Source: Lysobacter sp. M2-1 (GTDB taxonomy: Bacteria > Pseudomonadota > Gammaproteobacteria > Xanthomonadales > Xanthomonadaceae). Taken from it: DNA of 64,000 bases. Of this stretch, positions 1 to 9,605 are shown piece by piece; position 1 is the first letter of the stretch; the number at the start of each line of letters is the position of its first letter. Below the pieces are notes generated by a model, which was not told where the DNA came from, made no database searches, and saw nothing but the letters and a program-made list of their open reading frames with translations. The DNA lies in assembly GCF_022662495.1 (NCBI RefSeq), contig NZ_JAKPBU010000005.1, positions 62,001-126,000 on the forward strand, in the 5' to 3' direction. Both the position numbers and the translations under genes were made by a program.

Positions 1-2
1 AC

Positions 3-1532
3 GGCGACGGCGTGCGCTCTACGGGCGAGCCCGGCCTGGCCGACGTCCGGGTTTCGGACGGAAGCGACATCGTCGCGACCGATGCGCGGGGCAGGTTCCA
101 GCTGCCGGATGACGCGGCAGGCCCTCGGACCGTGTTCGTGATCAAGCCCGCCGGCTATGCGTTCGCGCGCCGTGACGACGGACTACCCGATTTCTGGCGC
201 AACCTGGTCACGGCTCCGGCGCCCGTTCTCGGATACGGTGGCATGCGGGCGTCGGGTGCCTGTGCCGACATCGGGCTGCGGCGCGAGGAGCTGCCTCGCG
301 CGCGGAGCGAAGGGCTGCAGGTCCTGGTTTTTGCCGATCCGCAGCCGAAGTCGCGCATCGACGTGGATTACTACGCCCGCGACATCATCGAATCGATTTC
401 CGGCGATCATGACGTCGCCATGCCGGCCTCGCAGGACCGCGCCGTTCGCGCGGCCGATATGGGCCTCACGCTGGGCGACATCGTCCACGACGATCTGTCG
501 CTGTATCCCGACATCAACCGCGTCACCGCACGGCTTGGCGTTCCGTGGCTGCACGTACCGGGTAACCACGACCTGGATTTCGATGCGGCGCGCGACGAGG
601 ACTCGCTGCTGACCTTCCGCCATCACTACGGTCCGGACACGCTGGCATGGGAGGAGCAGGAAGCCAATTTCGTCCTGCTCGACGATGTCATCTACCAACC
701 CGGACGGCAGCCGGCCTACATCGGCGGACTGCGCGAGGACCAGTTCGCCTTCCTCGAACGCTATCTGGCCGGCGCCGACAGGGAGCGCCTGCTGGTCGTC
801 GGAATGCATATCCCGCTGTTCGAAGCGGAGGGACGCGATACCTTTCGCGACGCCGACCGAGCGCGTCTGTTCGCGCTACTGGCCGCGTTCCCGAAGGTGC
901 TGTTGCTGTCCGGGCACGGCCATACCCAGCAACACGTGCTGCACGGCGCGGCAACGGGGTGGCGCGGGGCGCGGCCACTGCACGAATACAACGTCGGTGC
1001 GGCCTGTGGCGCCTACTGGTCGGGCGTAAAGGATGCGCAGGGCATCCCGGATTCGACCATGGCCGATGGTACGCCCAACGGGTATGCGCGGCTGCAGGTC
1101 GACGCCAACGGAGGCTATCGCCTGTCCTGGCACAGCGCGCGCGGACAGGGCGACAGCCGTATCGGCCTGCATGCCCCGCGGGTGCTGCGGCGCGGCGCCT
1201 ACCCGGCGTTCGCCATGTACGCCAACATCTACATGGCGCGCGACGACACGCGGGTGGAATACCGGATCGATGACGGCGCATGGACGCCGATGCAGAAGAC
1301 GCTGCGTCCGGATCCGCGCCTGCAGGCGGAGAACGCACGCGACGATGCCGCCGGAGCGCTGCGCGGCTACGACCGTTCGCCCGAGGCTGCTCCATCGCCG
1401 CACCTGTGGCGCGGCACGCTGCCGACCGGTCTTGCGTCGGGCGAACACCGGATCGAGGTGCGCGCGTTCGACGCATGGCAGGGCGAGCAGCGCATGACCA
1501 CCCGTTACAGGCTCGAGGAGGCCTTGCCGTAG
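3..1532 (+). CDS. Calcineurin-like metallophosphoesterase, 5' end outside window
   Basis: The reading frame is open from the first bases of the window, so the true start and any signal peptide lie upstream. The first visible residues (GDGVRS, then GEPGLADVRVSDG) look like the end of a Metallophos_N/SdrD-B-like carboxypeptidase-regulatory fold. The metallophosphoesterase core follows, with metal-binding motifs ADPQ, GDIVHDD, GNHDLD, HIPLF and SGHGH. A C-terminal beta domain of about 150 residues (Metallophos_C type) ends the protein. Family knowledge suggests a secreted or periplasmic phosphohydrolase; the substrate cannot be told. The gene is convergent with the C13 peptidase gene to its right. 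Confidence 0.85.
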   Translation, partial: GDGVRSTGEPGLADVRVSDGSDIVATDARGRFQLPDDAAGPRTVFVIKPAGYAFARRDDGLPDFWRNLVTAPAPVLGYGGMRASGACADIGLRREELPRARSEGLQVLVFADPQPKSRIDVDYYARDIIESISGDHDVAMPASQDRAVRAADMGLTLGDIVHDDLSLYPDINRVTARLGVPWLHVPGNHDLDFDAARDEDSLLTFRHHYGPDTLAWEEQEANFVLLDDVIYQPGRQPAYIGGLREDQFAFLERYLAGADRERLLVVGMHIPLFEAEGRDTFRDADRARLFALLAAFPKVLLLSGHGHTQQHVLHGAATGWRGARPLHEYNVGAACGAYWSGVKDAQGIPDSTMADGTPNGYARLQVDANGGYRLSWHSARGQGDSRIGLHAPRVLRRGAYPAFAMYANIYMARDDTRVEYRIDDGAWTPMQKTLRPDPRLQAENARDDAAGALRGYDRSPEAAPSPHLWRGTLPTGLASGEHRIEVRAFDAWQGEQRMTTRYRLEEALP

Positions 1533-1664
1533 AAGTTCGTCGGCATGCTGGAGCACGGCGAGAAACTGCACGGCGGAAGACACGAAGGCGGTCGAACCAG
1601 TCAGCACTCGTGGCGCGAGCCTGCGCCAGACGACACAGGAACCGCGCCTGCGCGCTCGTGGGGC

Positions 1665-2558
1665 CTACGGCTTCGCGTCGAGGTCTTCGATCGGATAGGG
1701 ATACGCAACCGCCTCGCCCAGCGGCGACTGCGCCTGCCACTGCCGCAGCCGCTGGCGGATGCGCTTGCCCGCCGCCATCTGCGGAAACGAGGCCTCGACT
1801 TTTTCTGCCTGCTCCCATGCGTGCACGCGCCGGGTCGCGTACTCGTAGGCCTGGAGCAGATCGTTTTCCTGGTTCAGGCCTTCCACCAGCCAGGCGCGGC
1901 CGAACCAGGTGACGCTCGATTCGCTGTCGCAGCCAAACGAGGCCCGGTCCGCGCGCGCGGCGGTGATCAGCAAGGTGTCCGCATCGCGCAGTTCGCGGAT
2001 GAAACCGCCCGAATAGCAGGCGGAAATCACCAGCACGCGGTGGCGGATTCCGGCATCGTCCAGCACGGTTCGCAGGTCCTCGGGAATTAATGCGTCCTCG
2101 ACGAACGGCGGGAAGTAGACCGCCAGCTCGTGCTCGGGTGTGCCGTGCATGGTCAGGTACAGCAGCAGGATGTCCTCGTCCGGATCCATGCGTTTGGCGA
2201 TGCCGGCGAGCGCCTGCTGCAGGTTCTCGTAGGTCGCCAGCGGATGCGGTGCGGGCTGGACGCTGTCGAGATGGTTGATCAGGGTGATCACACCGCGTGC
2301 CTGCAGGCGCTGGCGCATCAACTGCGGGAAGTACGCGATCTCGTTGCGGAACACGTCCTGGCTGCCGTCCCCGGCGAAGCCGAGGGCGTACAGGTCGATC
2401 GTGCCGGAGCGCTGCGCAGGCAGGGCATCCACGGCCGCGGCGATCAGGCGCGTGTCGCGCTGTGGCAGCGGTTCCGGATCCTTCGTGCGCGCCGCCGCCG
2501 GCGTTGCCAATGCCGCCAGCAGCGCCACCATTCCGAGCAGGGTCGACCTGCGGCTCAT
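1665..2558 (-). CDS. C13 (legumain-like) family cysteine peptidase, exported
   Basis: This is a 297-residue protein with an N-terminal signal peptide (SRRS, then a hydrophobic stretch ending TPAAA). The peptidase core shows a candidate catalytic His in TMHGTPEH and a candidate catalytic Cys in ISACYSGGF, the arrangement seen in clan CD C13 peptidases. The start is ATG at 2558, whose ATGA overlaps the stop of the upstream DMT permease by 4 bp, implying translational coupling. It is the last gene of the minus-strand run mtnB-mtnD-mtnC-DMT-C13. Role in the periplasm or envelope unknown; similar proteins are usually annotated only as C13 family peptidase. Confidence 0.8.
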   Translation of the reverse strand: MSRRSTLLGMVALLAALATPAAARTKDPEPLPQRDTRLIAAAVDALPAQRSGTIDLYALGFAGDGSQDVFRNEIAYFPQLMRQRLQARGVITLINHLDSVQPAPHPLATYENLQQALAGIAKRMDPDEDILLLYLTMHGTPEHELAVYFPPFVEDALIPEDLRTVLDDAGIRHRVLVISACYSGGFIRELRDADTLLITAARADRASFGCDSESSVTWFGRAWLVEGLNQENDLLQAYEYATRRVHAWEQAEKVEASFPQMAAGKRIRQRLRQWQAQSPLGEAVAYPYPIEDLDAKP

Positions 2559-3451
2559 ACTGGCTCCGCCCCTGGTGCGGCGCGCAGGCTGATCCAGGCA
2601 CCGAGCATGAGCAGTGCGATCGCGACCGCCTGGATCCAGTGCGGCTGCGCGCGCCCCGCCAGCACCAGCAACAGCGTCGACAGCAGCGGTGCGAGGTAGG
2701 ACAGGCTGCCGAGCAGCGCGATGTCGCCACGCTTGGTGCCGTGATCCCAGAGGAAGAACGCCGCGCCCACCGGGCCGACGCCCATTGCCAGCAGCGCCAG
2801 CCAGTGTCCGGCGGAAGGGGCGACCGTCTGCTCTAAGGAGAAGTGCGCGATGCCGCCCAGTACCGCAACGCCGATGCAGGCGGGAATGATCGCCGTGCTC
2901 GGTACTTCGGCATGGCGCCGGTTGAGCACCGAGTACGCGGCCCAGACCACGGCCGCGCCGAGCGCGGCGAGGTAGCCGGGCAATGCGGACGGATCGATGT
3001 CGATTCCCTGGCCACGCGTCACCAGCAATGCCGCCGCAGCCAGACCCAGCAGTGCCCCGAACAGATGGTTGCCGCGCAGACGCACGCCGGGTAGCAGGCC
3101 GCAGAACAGCACGATCAGCAGCGGCCACAGGTAATTGATGAGGTTGGCTTCCAGCGCCGGCGCATGCTTGAGCGCGTAGAAATACAGCGCGTGATAGCCG
3201 AACAGACCGGCGATCGCCAGCGCCAGGGCGGACGGCGGCGCACGCCAGGCCTGCCAGCCCGCCGCGCCGCGCAGCGCCGTGTGCAGCGTGCCCAGCAGGC
3301 CCGCGATGCCAAAGCCCAATGCAAGCACCTGGAATGGCGGCAGGCCCTGGGTGAACGTGGTGAGCAGCGCCAGCGCTGCCCACAGCACAACCGCACACAC
3401 GCCCGCCAGCGTGGCCCGGCGCTGCGGTCGTTCGACAGCCACGGCAGCCAT
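2555..3451 (-). CDS. DMT-superfamily (EamA) permease, aromatic amino acid exporter-like
   Basis: The 298-residue protein is almost entirely hydrophobic, with about ten predicted transmembrane helices arranged as two EamA repeats. Segments such as FGYHALYFYALKHAP and NLINYLWPLL resemble the YddG-type aromatic amino acid exporters, but the substrate is an inference. It starts 6 bp after the mtnC stop and overlaps the C13 peptidase start, so it is probably co-transcribed with the methionine-salvage genes. It may export an amino acid or by-product of that pathway. Length is normal for the family. Confidence 0.85.
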   Translation of the reverse strand: MAAVAVERPQRRATLAGVCAVVLWAALALLTTFTQGLPPFQVLALGFGIAGLLGTLHTALRGAAGWQAWRAPPSALALAIAGLFGYHALYFYALKHAPALEANLINYLWPLLIVLFCGLLPGVRLRGNHLFGALLGLAAAALLVTRGQGIDIDPSALPGYLAALGAAVVWAAYSVLNRRHAEVPSTAIIPACIGVAVLGGIAHFSLEQTVAPSAGHWLALLAMGVGPVGAAFFLWDHGTKRGDIALLGSLSYLAPLLSTLLLVLAGRAQPHWIQAVAIALLMLGAWISLRAAPGAEPV

Positions 3452-3457
3452 CGCCGG

Positions 3458-4147
3458 TCAGCCGCCCGGATCGATCTGGTCGAAGCCGGTGACCCGCGCA
3501 TGCCCGTGGGTCGCATCGCCCGTGCGCGACATGGGGTAGTCGTCCGTGCGGTCGACCAGGATGGTGCGCATGCCGGCCTCGCGCGCGGCATCGAGTTCCG
3601 CGACCACGTCGGAGAGAAACAGGATGTCGCCAGGGTCGCGCCCCAGGCGTTGCGCGATCGCACGGTAGCTGTCCGGATCGCGCTTGTGGCCGACCTCGGT
3701 GTCGAACCAGTGTCCGAACAGCGTCGAGAGGTCTCCCGCGCTGCTGAATGCAAAGAACAGCTTCTGCGCCGGCACCGAACCCGACGAATAGACCGCCATC
3801 GGTACGCCTGCGCGGTGCCATGCCAGCAACGCTGCGGCCGCATCGGGATAGATCGGCGCGATGAAGTCGGCATTGCGGTAGCCGTCCTCCCAGACCATGC
3901 CCTGCAGCGCCTTGAGCGCGGTGTGCTTGCGGTCCTGATCGATCCAGCCCTGCAGCGTCTCCACGATCATCGCGTCCTGGCAGATGCCGCCGTGTTCCGC
4001 TGCCACGGTGTCCAGCCAACGCCTCACTTCCGGTTCCTGCCCGTGTTCGCGCACGAACCGCGGCAGTTCGCGGCGGGCATAGGGAAACAGCACATCTTTG
4101 ATGAAGGAGATGCTGCTGGTCGTACCTTCGATGTCGGTGAGGATCAT
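3458..4147 (-). CDS. mtnC: Acireductone synthase (enolase-phosphatase E1)
   Basis: This 229-residue HAD-superfamily enzyme carries the nucleophile motif DIEGTTSS at its N-terminus, with the following [12 protein letters not shown] segment typical of MtnC, and later HAD motifs YSSGS and GHKRDPDSY. It converts 2,3-diketo-5-methylthiopentyl-1-phosphate to the acireductone by enolisation and dephosphorylation in the cytoplasmic methionine-salvage pathway. It lies downstream of mtnD, separated by an 87 bp gap containing an inverted repeat, and upstream of a DMT permease. Length is that of the family. Confidence 0.96.
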   Translation of the reverse strand: MILTDIEGTTSSISFIKDVLFPYARRELPRFVREHGQEPEVRRWLDTVAAEHGGICQDAMIVETLQGWIDQDRKHTALKALQGMVWEDGYRNADFIAPIYPDAAAALLAWHRAGVPMAVYSSGSVPAQKLFFAFSSAGDLSTLFGHWFDTEVGHKRDPDSYRAIAQRLGRDPGDILFLSDVVAELDAAREAGMRTILVDRTDDYPMSRTGDATHGHARVTGFDQIDPGG

Positions 4148-4170
4148 GCGGGGGCCAGGAACCAGAGAGT

Positions 4171-4222
4171 AGGAACTAGGAACCAGAGGGGGACGAGCCG
4201 AACATGCTAGTTCCTAGTTCCT
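4171..4222. repeat. Inverted repeat between mtnD and mtnC
   Basis: A perfect 13-base inverted repeat (AGGAACTAGGAAC at 4171-4183, its complement at 4210-4222) has a 26-base spacer, and more AGGAAC-like copies lie around it. The arms are internally tandem (AGGAACT-AGGAAC). It sits between two co-directional genes, so it could be a processing or attenuating hairpin, or a family-specific dispersed repeat. No T-run follows it on the minus strand. Confidence 0.6.
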
Positions 4223-4234
4223 GCCCACTGGTTT

Positions 4235-4789
4235 CTAGCTTCCGGTTTTCTCGTAGCGCGGGAACTTCTGCGCGATGTCGGTCCCGGTGAAGTGCCCGAT
4301 CCAGCCGTCCGGCTGCTGGAAGAAGCGGATCGCGACGAATTCGGGTTCCTCGCCCATGTCGAACCAGTGGGTCGTGCCGTCGGGTACCGCGATCAGGTCG
4401 TCCTTGACGCATTCGATCTCGTACACCTTGTCGCCCACGTGCAGGGTGAACAGGCCCGATCCGGCGACGAAGAAGCGGACTTCGTCCTCCTTGTGGAAAT
4501 GCTCGTCGAGGAACTTCGCGCGCAGCTCCGCGCGCTTGGGGTTGTCCGGTGCGATGCTGATCACATCGACAGTGGTGAAGCCGCGTTCGGTGGTGATCCG
4601 GTCGATGTCGGCCTGGTACGCGGCGATCACCTCTTCCTGGGCGGCGCCGGGGGCGATGGGTTTGCTTGCCTGCCAGCGCTCGAAGGTGACGCCGATGCGC
4701 GCCAGTTCGTGCGCGATGGCGTCGGCATCGCGGCTTTCGAACTCGGGTGCATCGGGCGTGTCGTCGGCGAAGATGCGCAGTCGGCTCAT
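4235..4789 (-). CDS. mtnD: Acireductone dioxygenase (cupin)
   Basis: This 184-residue cupin has the metal-binding motif [12 protein letters not shown] (His, His and Glu ligands) and a later His in GTTHWFD. It cleaves the acireductone to the 2-keto acid of methionine plus formate (Fe form), or to an off-pathway product plus CO (Ni form). It is the second gene of the mtnB-mtnD-mtnC run. The ATG at 4789 begins SRLRIFADD, the usual N-terminus. Length agrees with bacterial ARD. Confidence 0.96.
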   Translation of the reverse strand: MSRLRIFADDTPDAPEFESRDADAIAHELARIGVTFERWQASKPIAPGAAQEEVIAAYQADIDRITTERGFTTVDVISIAPDNPKRAELRAKFLDEHFHKEDEVRFFVAGSGLFTLHVGDKVYEIECVKDDLIAVPDGTTHWFDMGEEPEFVAIRFFQQPDGWIGHFTGTDIAQKFPRYEKTGS

Positions 4790-4875
4790 GGCGTGACCTC
4801 AGGCGTTGCGGTTGCGGATCCCGGCGGGGACCCATTCCCCATGATGCGGGGAAAATACCGTGTTTCAAGCACCGG

Positions 4876-5517
4876 TCAGTGCGCGCGTAGCCGGCGCAGG
4901 TCGAGTTCGCACTCCAGCAGGAACTCGAATGCCTCCAGGTGGCGTCGCGCCTCGGCCATGTCCCGGCCCCAGGCGTACAGGCCGTGGCCGTCGATCAGAT
5001 AGCCCCACATGCATTGCCGGTCGAGCAGCGCATCGACCTGCGCCGCGAGCGTATGCATGTCCTGGGTATTGGCGAACACAGGGATCTGGATCTCGGCTTC
5101 GTGCGTATCGTTGCCGTGGAAGGCCTTCAGCAGCTCGTAGCCTTCCAGCCGCACGTGTCCCTGGCCGGCGTACAGACGCGAGGCCACCGTCTGGGCATGC
5201 GAGTGCGTGTGCAGCACGCAGCCGATCTCGGGAAAGCGCCGGTACAGCTGGGTATGCAGCAGGGTTTCCGCAGACGGCCGGTGGTCGCTGCCGACGGCAT
5301 TGCCGTCGAAGTCCACCACCATGATGTCCGCCTCGCGCAGCCTGCCCTTGTCGCGGCCGGAGACGGTGATCGCGGCGTGGCGATCGTCGAGCCGGTGCGA
5401 GAAATTGCTGCTGGTGGCGGGCGTCCAGCCGCGCGCGGACAGTTCGCGCACGTTGACGATGATCTCGCCGGCGAGCTCGCACAGGCGGTGGTGGTCGTAG
5501 GGCAGGGCATCGTTCAT
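4876..5517 (-). CDS. mtnB: Methylthioribulose-1-phosphate dehydratase
   Basis: This 213-residue class II aldolase-fold protein has a zinc-site motif LHTHSHAQT and an N-terminal [13 protein letters not shown] segment typical of MtnB. It dehydrates 5-methylthioribulose-1-phosphate in methionine salvage. It begins 10 bp after the stop of an APC permease, so it may belong to a longer minus-strand unit headed by that permease. No mtnA or mtnK is seen nearby, so the first salvage steps must be encoded elsewhere. Confidence 0.95.
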   Translation of the reverse strand: MNDALPYDHHRLCELAGEIIVNVRELSARGWTPATSSNFSHRLDDRHAAITVSGRDKGRLREADIMVVDFDGNAVGSDHRPSAETLLHTQLYRRFPEIGCVLHTHSHAQTVASRLYAGQGHVRLEGYELLKAFHGNDTHEAEIQIPVFANTQDMHTLAAQVDALLDRQCMWGYLIDGHGLYAWGRDMAEARRHLEAFEFLLECELDLRRLRAH

Positions 5518-5527
5518 GTTGCGAAGT

Positions 5528-6823
5528 CTAGCGCTGTGCCGGCGGATGCGACGCGAACGCGCGCCATGCCACCCAGACCAGCGCCGCGACCACCAGCGAG
5601 CCGATCAGGATCTTCACCGGCGCCGACACCACCAGCAGCCCGCAGGCCACCAGCGCAGCCAGGCCCAACAGCTTTTCTCGCCGGCCCGATGGCTTGGCCG
5701 GCGTGCCGAGCAGCAGGCTCAGGCCGGCGGCGATATAGGCCATCACGATCAACGTCACCACCATGTTGACGATCACCTCGAACTGCGATGCCACATCCGG
5801 CGTGAGCGTGAGCGCCGCGATCACGGTCATGGCCAGGCAGACGAAGAACAGTCCCCAGGCGGCCGAACCATTGGCGCGCATGCGTCCGAAGATGGCGGGA
5901 AGGAAGCCGCGGTGCGCGGCGCGCGCCCCGGACTCGCCGCTGACCTGCATCCATCCGCCCAGGGTGCCGGTGGCCTTGAGGCCCGCGGCGAGCGCGATCA
6001 CCGGGATCGCCCAGGGGCCGAACATTTCGCCTGCCACCAGCGCGAACGGCGCGCCCGAGGCCGCCAGTTGCTCGGCCGGCACGATCCCCATCATCAGCAC
6101 CGAGGAAAACAGGTAGACCACGCCGGCGAGCACGATCCCGCCGATGGTCGCCCGCGGCACATTGCGGTCGGGGTCGCGGACCACGCCGGCGACCATCGCT
6201 CCGGTTTCCAGGCCGACGAACGCCCAGAACACCGGCGACAGCGAAGTGAGCACGACAGCGGCATCGGGCTTGCCGGTCACGTTCCAGGCCGAGCGGTACA
6301 GGTCGAAGTCGAAATGCCCCCAGCCTGCGGTCATGATCGCCGCCACCGGCAGCAGGCCGAGCACCACGCACAGCGACTGGAAACGCGCGATCGGCCGCGG
6401 CCCCATCAGGTTGATCGCGAACATCAGCCAGATCAGCACCACCTGGCCGAGCAGGCGCATGCCCTGGTCGTCGCCGAACGGCAGCAGGATGGCGAGATAG
6501 CCGAACGCGGCGACCGCGATGGCGTTATTGCCGGCCCAGGATGCGAGCCAGTACAGGGTGGTGGCGAGGAAGCCGATATCGCGCCCGAGCGCCGGCCGTA
6601 TGTAGTCGTCGGGCGAGGTCAGGTTCGGATAGTCGCGCGCCAGCCGCGCGAATGCGGCGCCCAGGGCGACCGCCAGGACCGTTCCCAGCAGCCAGGCCAG
6701 CAGGGTCACGCCCCCGGAACGGGCAAGCGTGGCCGGCAGCAGGAAGAATCCTGAGCCGATCATGTTGTTGGCCACCACGAAGGTCGCCAGCAGCGGGCCG
6801 ATCTTTTTAGGCCCGGTCGTCAT
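5528..6823 (-). CDS. APC-family amino acid/polyamine antiporter (AdiC/PotE-like)
   Basis: A 431-residue membrane protein with about twelve predicted helices. The helix-1 motif [16 protein letters not shown] matches the AdiC/CadB/PotE basic amino acid antiporter branch, and [15 protein letters not shown] lies in the helix-6 region. I chose ATG at 6823 because a GGAAG ribosome-binding site lies 8 bases upstream; a TTG at 6841 is the alternative. Substrate (arginine/agmatine, lysine or ornithine/putrescine type) is not determinable. It lies between a clear terminator and mtnB. Confidence 0.85.
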   Translation of the reverse strand: MTTGPKKIGPLLATFVVANNMIGSGFFLLPATLARSGGVTLLAWLLGTVLAVALGAAFARLARDYPNLTSPDDYIRPALGRDIGFLATTLYWLASWAGNNAIAVAAFGYLAILLPFGDDQGMRLLGQVVLIWLMFAINLMGPRPIARFQSLCVVLGLLPVAAIMTAGWGHFDFDLYRSAWNVTGKPDAAVVLTSLSPVFWAFVGLETGAMVAGVVRDPDRNVPRATIGGIVLAGVVYLFSSVLMMGIVPAEQLAASGAPFALVAGEMFGPWAIPVIALAAGLKATGTLGGWMQVSGESGARAAHRGFLPAIFGRMRANGSAAWGLFFVCLAMTVIAALTLTPDVASQFEVIVNMVVTLIVMAYIAAGLSLLLGTPAKPSGRREKLLGLAALVACGLLVVSAPVKILIGSLVVAALVWVAWRAFASHPPAQR

Positions 6824-6844
6824 CGGCACGGCTTCCGACAAAAG

Positions 6845-6873
6845 GAAACGGCCGGCATGGCGCCGGCCGTTTC
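6845..6873 (-). terminator. Rho-independent terminator of the CAT-type permease gene
   Basis: A perfect 12 bp GC-rich stem (GAAACGGCCGGC pairing with its complement) has a 5-base loop and is followed on the minus strand by CTTTTG. It lies just after the permease that ends at 6905 and just before the AdiC-like gene. Confidence 0.8.
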
Positions 6874-6904
6874 GATGTTTGCCCGGGATTTCACGCGTTG
6901 TGCG

Positions 6905-8425
6905 TCAGGGGCCGGCGTTCGGGCCTTCCTGCACCAGCGGGTCCGGTTCGAGCTTGGGATCGTTGGCGTGCGCGTGCAGCAAGGCCTCGTTGCCCGGGGC
7001 CAGGTGGCTGCGACGGCGGGCATACAGGAAGTAGACCACCAGTCCGATCGCCGCCCAGATCAGGAACAGCTTGATCGTGTACCAGCCCAGGCTGAAGAAC
7101 AGCAGCAGGCAGCCGCCCATGGCCAGCGGACCGACGATCCAGATCAACGGGGTGCGGAACGGGCGCACCCGGCCCGGATCGACGCGGCGCAGGATCATGA
7201 CGCCGGCGGCGACCATGAAGAACGCGAACAGGGTGCCCGAATTGGAGATGTCGGCCAGCGCACCGACCGGGAACAGCGCCGCGAACAGCGCCACGAAGAT
7301 GCCGGTGAGCCAGGTCACCACGAACGGAGTGTGGTACTTGGGATGCACGGTGGACAGCTTTTCCGGCAGCAGCCCGTCGCGCGACATCGTGAACAGGATG
7401 CGGGTCTGGCCGAACATCATCATCAGCACCACCGAGGGCAGGGCAAGGATCGCCGCGCCTGCCACCAGGTCGCCGATCCGCGGCCAGCCGATCTCGCGCA
7501 GCACGAAGGCCAGCGGTTCCTTGGACTGCGACAGGGTGCCGCCCGGCTGCGCGCCCATGGCACCGACCGCGGTATAGGCCACCAGCAGGTAGAAGATGGT
7601 GCAGATCGCCAGCGAACCGATCAGGCCGATCGGGATGTTGCGGTTCGGGTTCCGGGTTTCCTCGGCCGCGGTCGACACGGCGTCGAAGCCCACGTAGGCG
7701 AAGAAGATCGAAGCCGCAGCGCCCAGCACGCCCACGCCCGACATCGGCGTGCCCCAGCCGTTGGGCAGCAGCGGGACGAAGTTGGCGTTGTCCACCGACG
7801 GGAACGCCAGGATGACGAAGGCCGACAGCGCGGCGATCTTGATCAGCACCAGCACCGCCGTGACCTTGGCCGACTTGGATGTGCCGATCGCCAGCAGCCA
7901 GGTCACCAGCAGCGCCAGCAGGAAGGCGATCAGGTTGAAGCTGCCCTGCGCGGTGGTGCCGTCGGGCAAGGTGATCGTGTCGTATGGCCCGGCGGTGAGC
8001 GCCACCGGCAATCCGATGCCATGCGCATGCAGGAACCCGTTCGCGTAACCGGACCATCCGACCGAGACCGCGCCCGCGGCGACCGCATATTCAAGGATCA
8101 GGGCCCAGCCCACCATCCAGGCGATCACCTCACCCAGGACCGCGTAGGAATACGTGTACGCGGAGCCGGAGACGGGCACCATCGCCGCGATCTCGGAGTA
8201 GATCAGTGCGGTCAGCGCACATACGATACCGGCGATGACGAAGGAAAACATCATGCCCGGACCGGCCTTGTTCGCTGCGACCGCGGTGAGCACGAAGATG
8301 CCGGTGCCGATCACCGCGCCGATGCCCAGCATGGTCAGGTCGAACGCACCAAGCTGGCGGGTCAGCGAGCGCTTCTGCGCGGTCTCGAGAATCAGGTCTA
8401 GCGGCTTCTTTCGCTCAAACAGCAT
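6905..8425 (-). CDS. APC-superfamily amino acid permease, cationic amino acid transporter (CAT)-like
   Basis: This 506-residue protein has about twelve to fourteen predicted transmembrane helices. The helix-1 motif GIGAVIGTGIFVLTA and the long YFLYARRRSHLA C-terminus match bacterial YfnA/CAT-type permeases. ATG at 8425 is preceded by GGGAGAGAG, a good ribosome-binding site, and starts LFERKKPLD; the upstream extension of the frame is GC-rich noise. It probably imports amino acids across the inner membrane. A second APC permease follows directly, separated by a terminator. Confidence 0.9.
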   Translation of the reverse strand: MLFERKKPLDLILETAQKRSLTRQLGAFDLTMLGIGAVIGTGIFVLTAVAANKAGPGMMFSFVIAGIVCALTALIYSEIAAMVPVSGSAYTYSYAVLGEVIAWMVGWALILEYAVAAGAVSVGWSGYANGFLHAHGIGLPVALTAGPYDTITLPDGTTAQGSFNLIAFLLALLVTWLLAIGTSKSAKVTAVLVLIKIAALSAFVILAFPSVDNANFVPLLPNGWGTPMSGVGVLGAAASIFFAYVGFDAVSTAAEETRNPNRNIPIGLIGSLAICTIFYLLVAYTAVGAMGAQPGGTLSQSKEPLAFVLREIGWPRIGDLVAGAAILALPSVVLMMMFGQTRILFTMSRDGLLPEKLSTVHPKYHTPFVVTWLTGIFVALFAALFPVGALADISNSGTLFAFFMVAAGVMILRRVDPGRVRPFRTPLIWIVGPLAMGGCLLLFFSLGWYTIKLFLIWAAIGLVVYFLYARRRSHLAPGNEALLHAHANDPKLEPDPLVQEGPNAGP

Positions 8426-8556
8426 CGCTCTCTCCCAAGGCAATGACGGACGGCCTTCGTTAGGGCCATGTGAACCGCGCGACCTTACCCCGCGGGCCGA
8501 GCCGGGCACAAGCGGCATCGGTACCCTGGGCGATAATTCAGGTTCTTCAGCCACAG

Positions 8557-9132
8557 ATGCGACGGAGCATGTTCCAAGCGGTGGATTCGGATGCGGGGTT
8601 CGGGAAGGCGCTGGACGCCTACCTGCGGCGCTGGCCGGAGGAGTCGGACCAGGTGGCGCTATTCGCCGAGCTATGGCGTGAAGGGCGGCAGGGACCGGAT
8701 CCATACGCACGCGCACGCCTGGAGGGGCATTTCACCGCATCGAGCTGGCTGCTGGACCGCACGTGTTCCCGAGTGCTGTTGACCCACCACCGCAAGCTGG
8801 ATCGCTGGCTGCAGCTGGGCGGCCATGCCGACGGTGAGCGCGATCTGCGCGCGGTGGCGCTCAAGGAAGCGCAGGAGGAATCCGGTCTGAGCGGCCTGGT
8901 GCCAGAAGGCGACATCTTCGATCTCGACCGGCACTGGATTCCCGAGCACAAGGGCGTGCCGGGACATTGGCATTACGACGTGCGTTACGTGGTGCGTGCG
9001 ACCGCCGGCGATGAGTTCCGGGTCAGCGACGAATCGCATGCGCTCGCCTGGCGCGACATCGGCGCGGTCGCCGGCGACGCAACGCTGGACCCGTCGCTGC
9101 GGCGCATGGCCCGCAAATGGCTGAGGTTGTAG
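8557..9132 (+). CDS. Nudix hydrolase
   Basis: The central region holds a Nudix box (GGHADGE, then KEAQEESGL) with one extra residue compared with the classical GX5EX7REUXEEXGU, a spacing common in this subgroup. The enzyme should cleave a nucleoside diphosphate linked to another moiety; substrate unknown. Start is uncertain: ATG 8557 and ATG 8569 are in frame, neither with ideal Shine-Dalgarno spacing. It is transcribed divergently from the permease on its left. Its TAG stop lies inside a GTAG-type palindrome that leads into the 147 bp tandem repeat. Confidence 0.85.
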   Translation: MRRSMFQAVDSDAGFGKALDAYLRRWPEESDQVALFAELWREGRQGPDPYARARLEGHFTASSWLLDRTCSRVLLTHHRKLDRWLQLGGHADGERDLRAVALKEAQEESGLSGLVPEGDIFDLDRHWIPEHKGVPGHWHYDVRYVVRATAGDEFRVSDESHALAWRDIGAVAGDATLDPSLRRMARKWLRL

Positions 9133-9163
9133 GGGCGCCGAAGCGATGCTCCGACACCAATGG

Positions 9164-9603
9164 GATCAGCTGCGCGCCGCGACCGCGCCGCGATCATCTC
9201 CCCGCCGCATCTGCTTCCAGGCCGCCGCAGCGGCCCTGGACATGGGCACGGCTTGTTGGCTTGAATCGCTGATCCATCCGTCGCGCCGAAGCGGCGCTCC
9301 TGCGCTATCGGATCAGCTGCGCGCCGCGACCGCGCCGCGATCATCTCCCCGCCGCATCTGCTTCCAGGCCGCCGCAGCGGCCCTGGACATGGGCACGGCT
9401 TGTTGGCTTGAATCGTTGATCCATCCGTCGCGCCGAAGCGGCGCTCCTGCGCTATCGGATCAGCTGCGCGCCGCGACCGCGCCGCGATCATCCCCCGCCC
9501 CATCTGCTTTCAGGCCGCCGCAGCGGCCTTGGACATGGGCACGGCCTGGTGGCTTGAATCGCTGATCCATCCGTCGCGCCGAAGTGGCGCTCCTGCGCTA
9601 TCG
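9164..9603. repeat. 147-bp tandem repeat, three full copies plus a partial fourth
   Basis: Units begin with GATCAGCTGCGCGCC at 9164, 9311 and 9458, and a fourth start at 9604 runs into the HAD gene. Spacing is 147, 147 and 146 bases. Each unit ends with a REP-like CGCGCCGAAGCGGCGCTCC palindrome half. The unit's first bases equal the last codons and stop of the HAD phosphatase on the minus strand, so the duplication seems to have copied that 3' end. The unit is 49 codons long, which keeps artificial frames open across it; I do not regard these as genes. Confidence 0.9.
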
Positions 9604-9605
9604 GA

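Noticed and set aside
688-2730. A 680-codon open frame on the minus strand across the C13 peptidase and metallophosphoesterase
   Set aside because: It is an Arg/Pro-rich high-GC shadow frame with no domain, running antisense to the metallophosphoesterase and out of frame with the C13 peptidase gene.
1665-4019. 784-codon frame continuing upstream from the C13 peptidase
   Set aside because: The extension before ATG 2558 is antisense/out-of-frame noise over the DMT and mtnC genes; the signal peptide marks the true start.
9146-9565. 139-residue repetitive peptide frame across the tandem repeat
   Set aside because: Open only because the unit is 49 codons; no ribosome-binding site and contains a REP palindrome.
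9164-9603. Possible CRISPR-like array
   Set aside because: Units are 147 bp long and contiguous, with no short repeat/unique spacer structure and no cas genes nearby.
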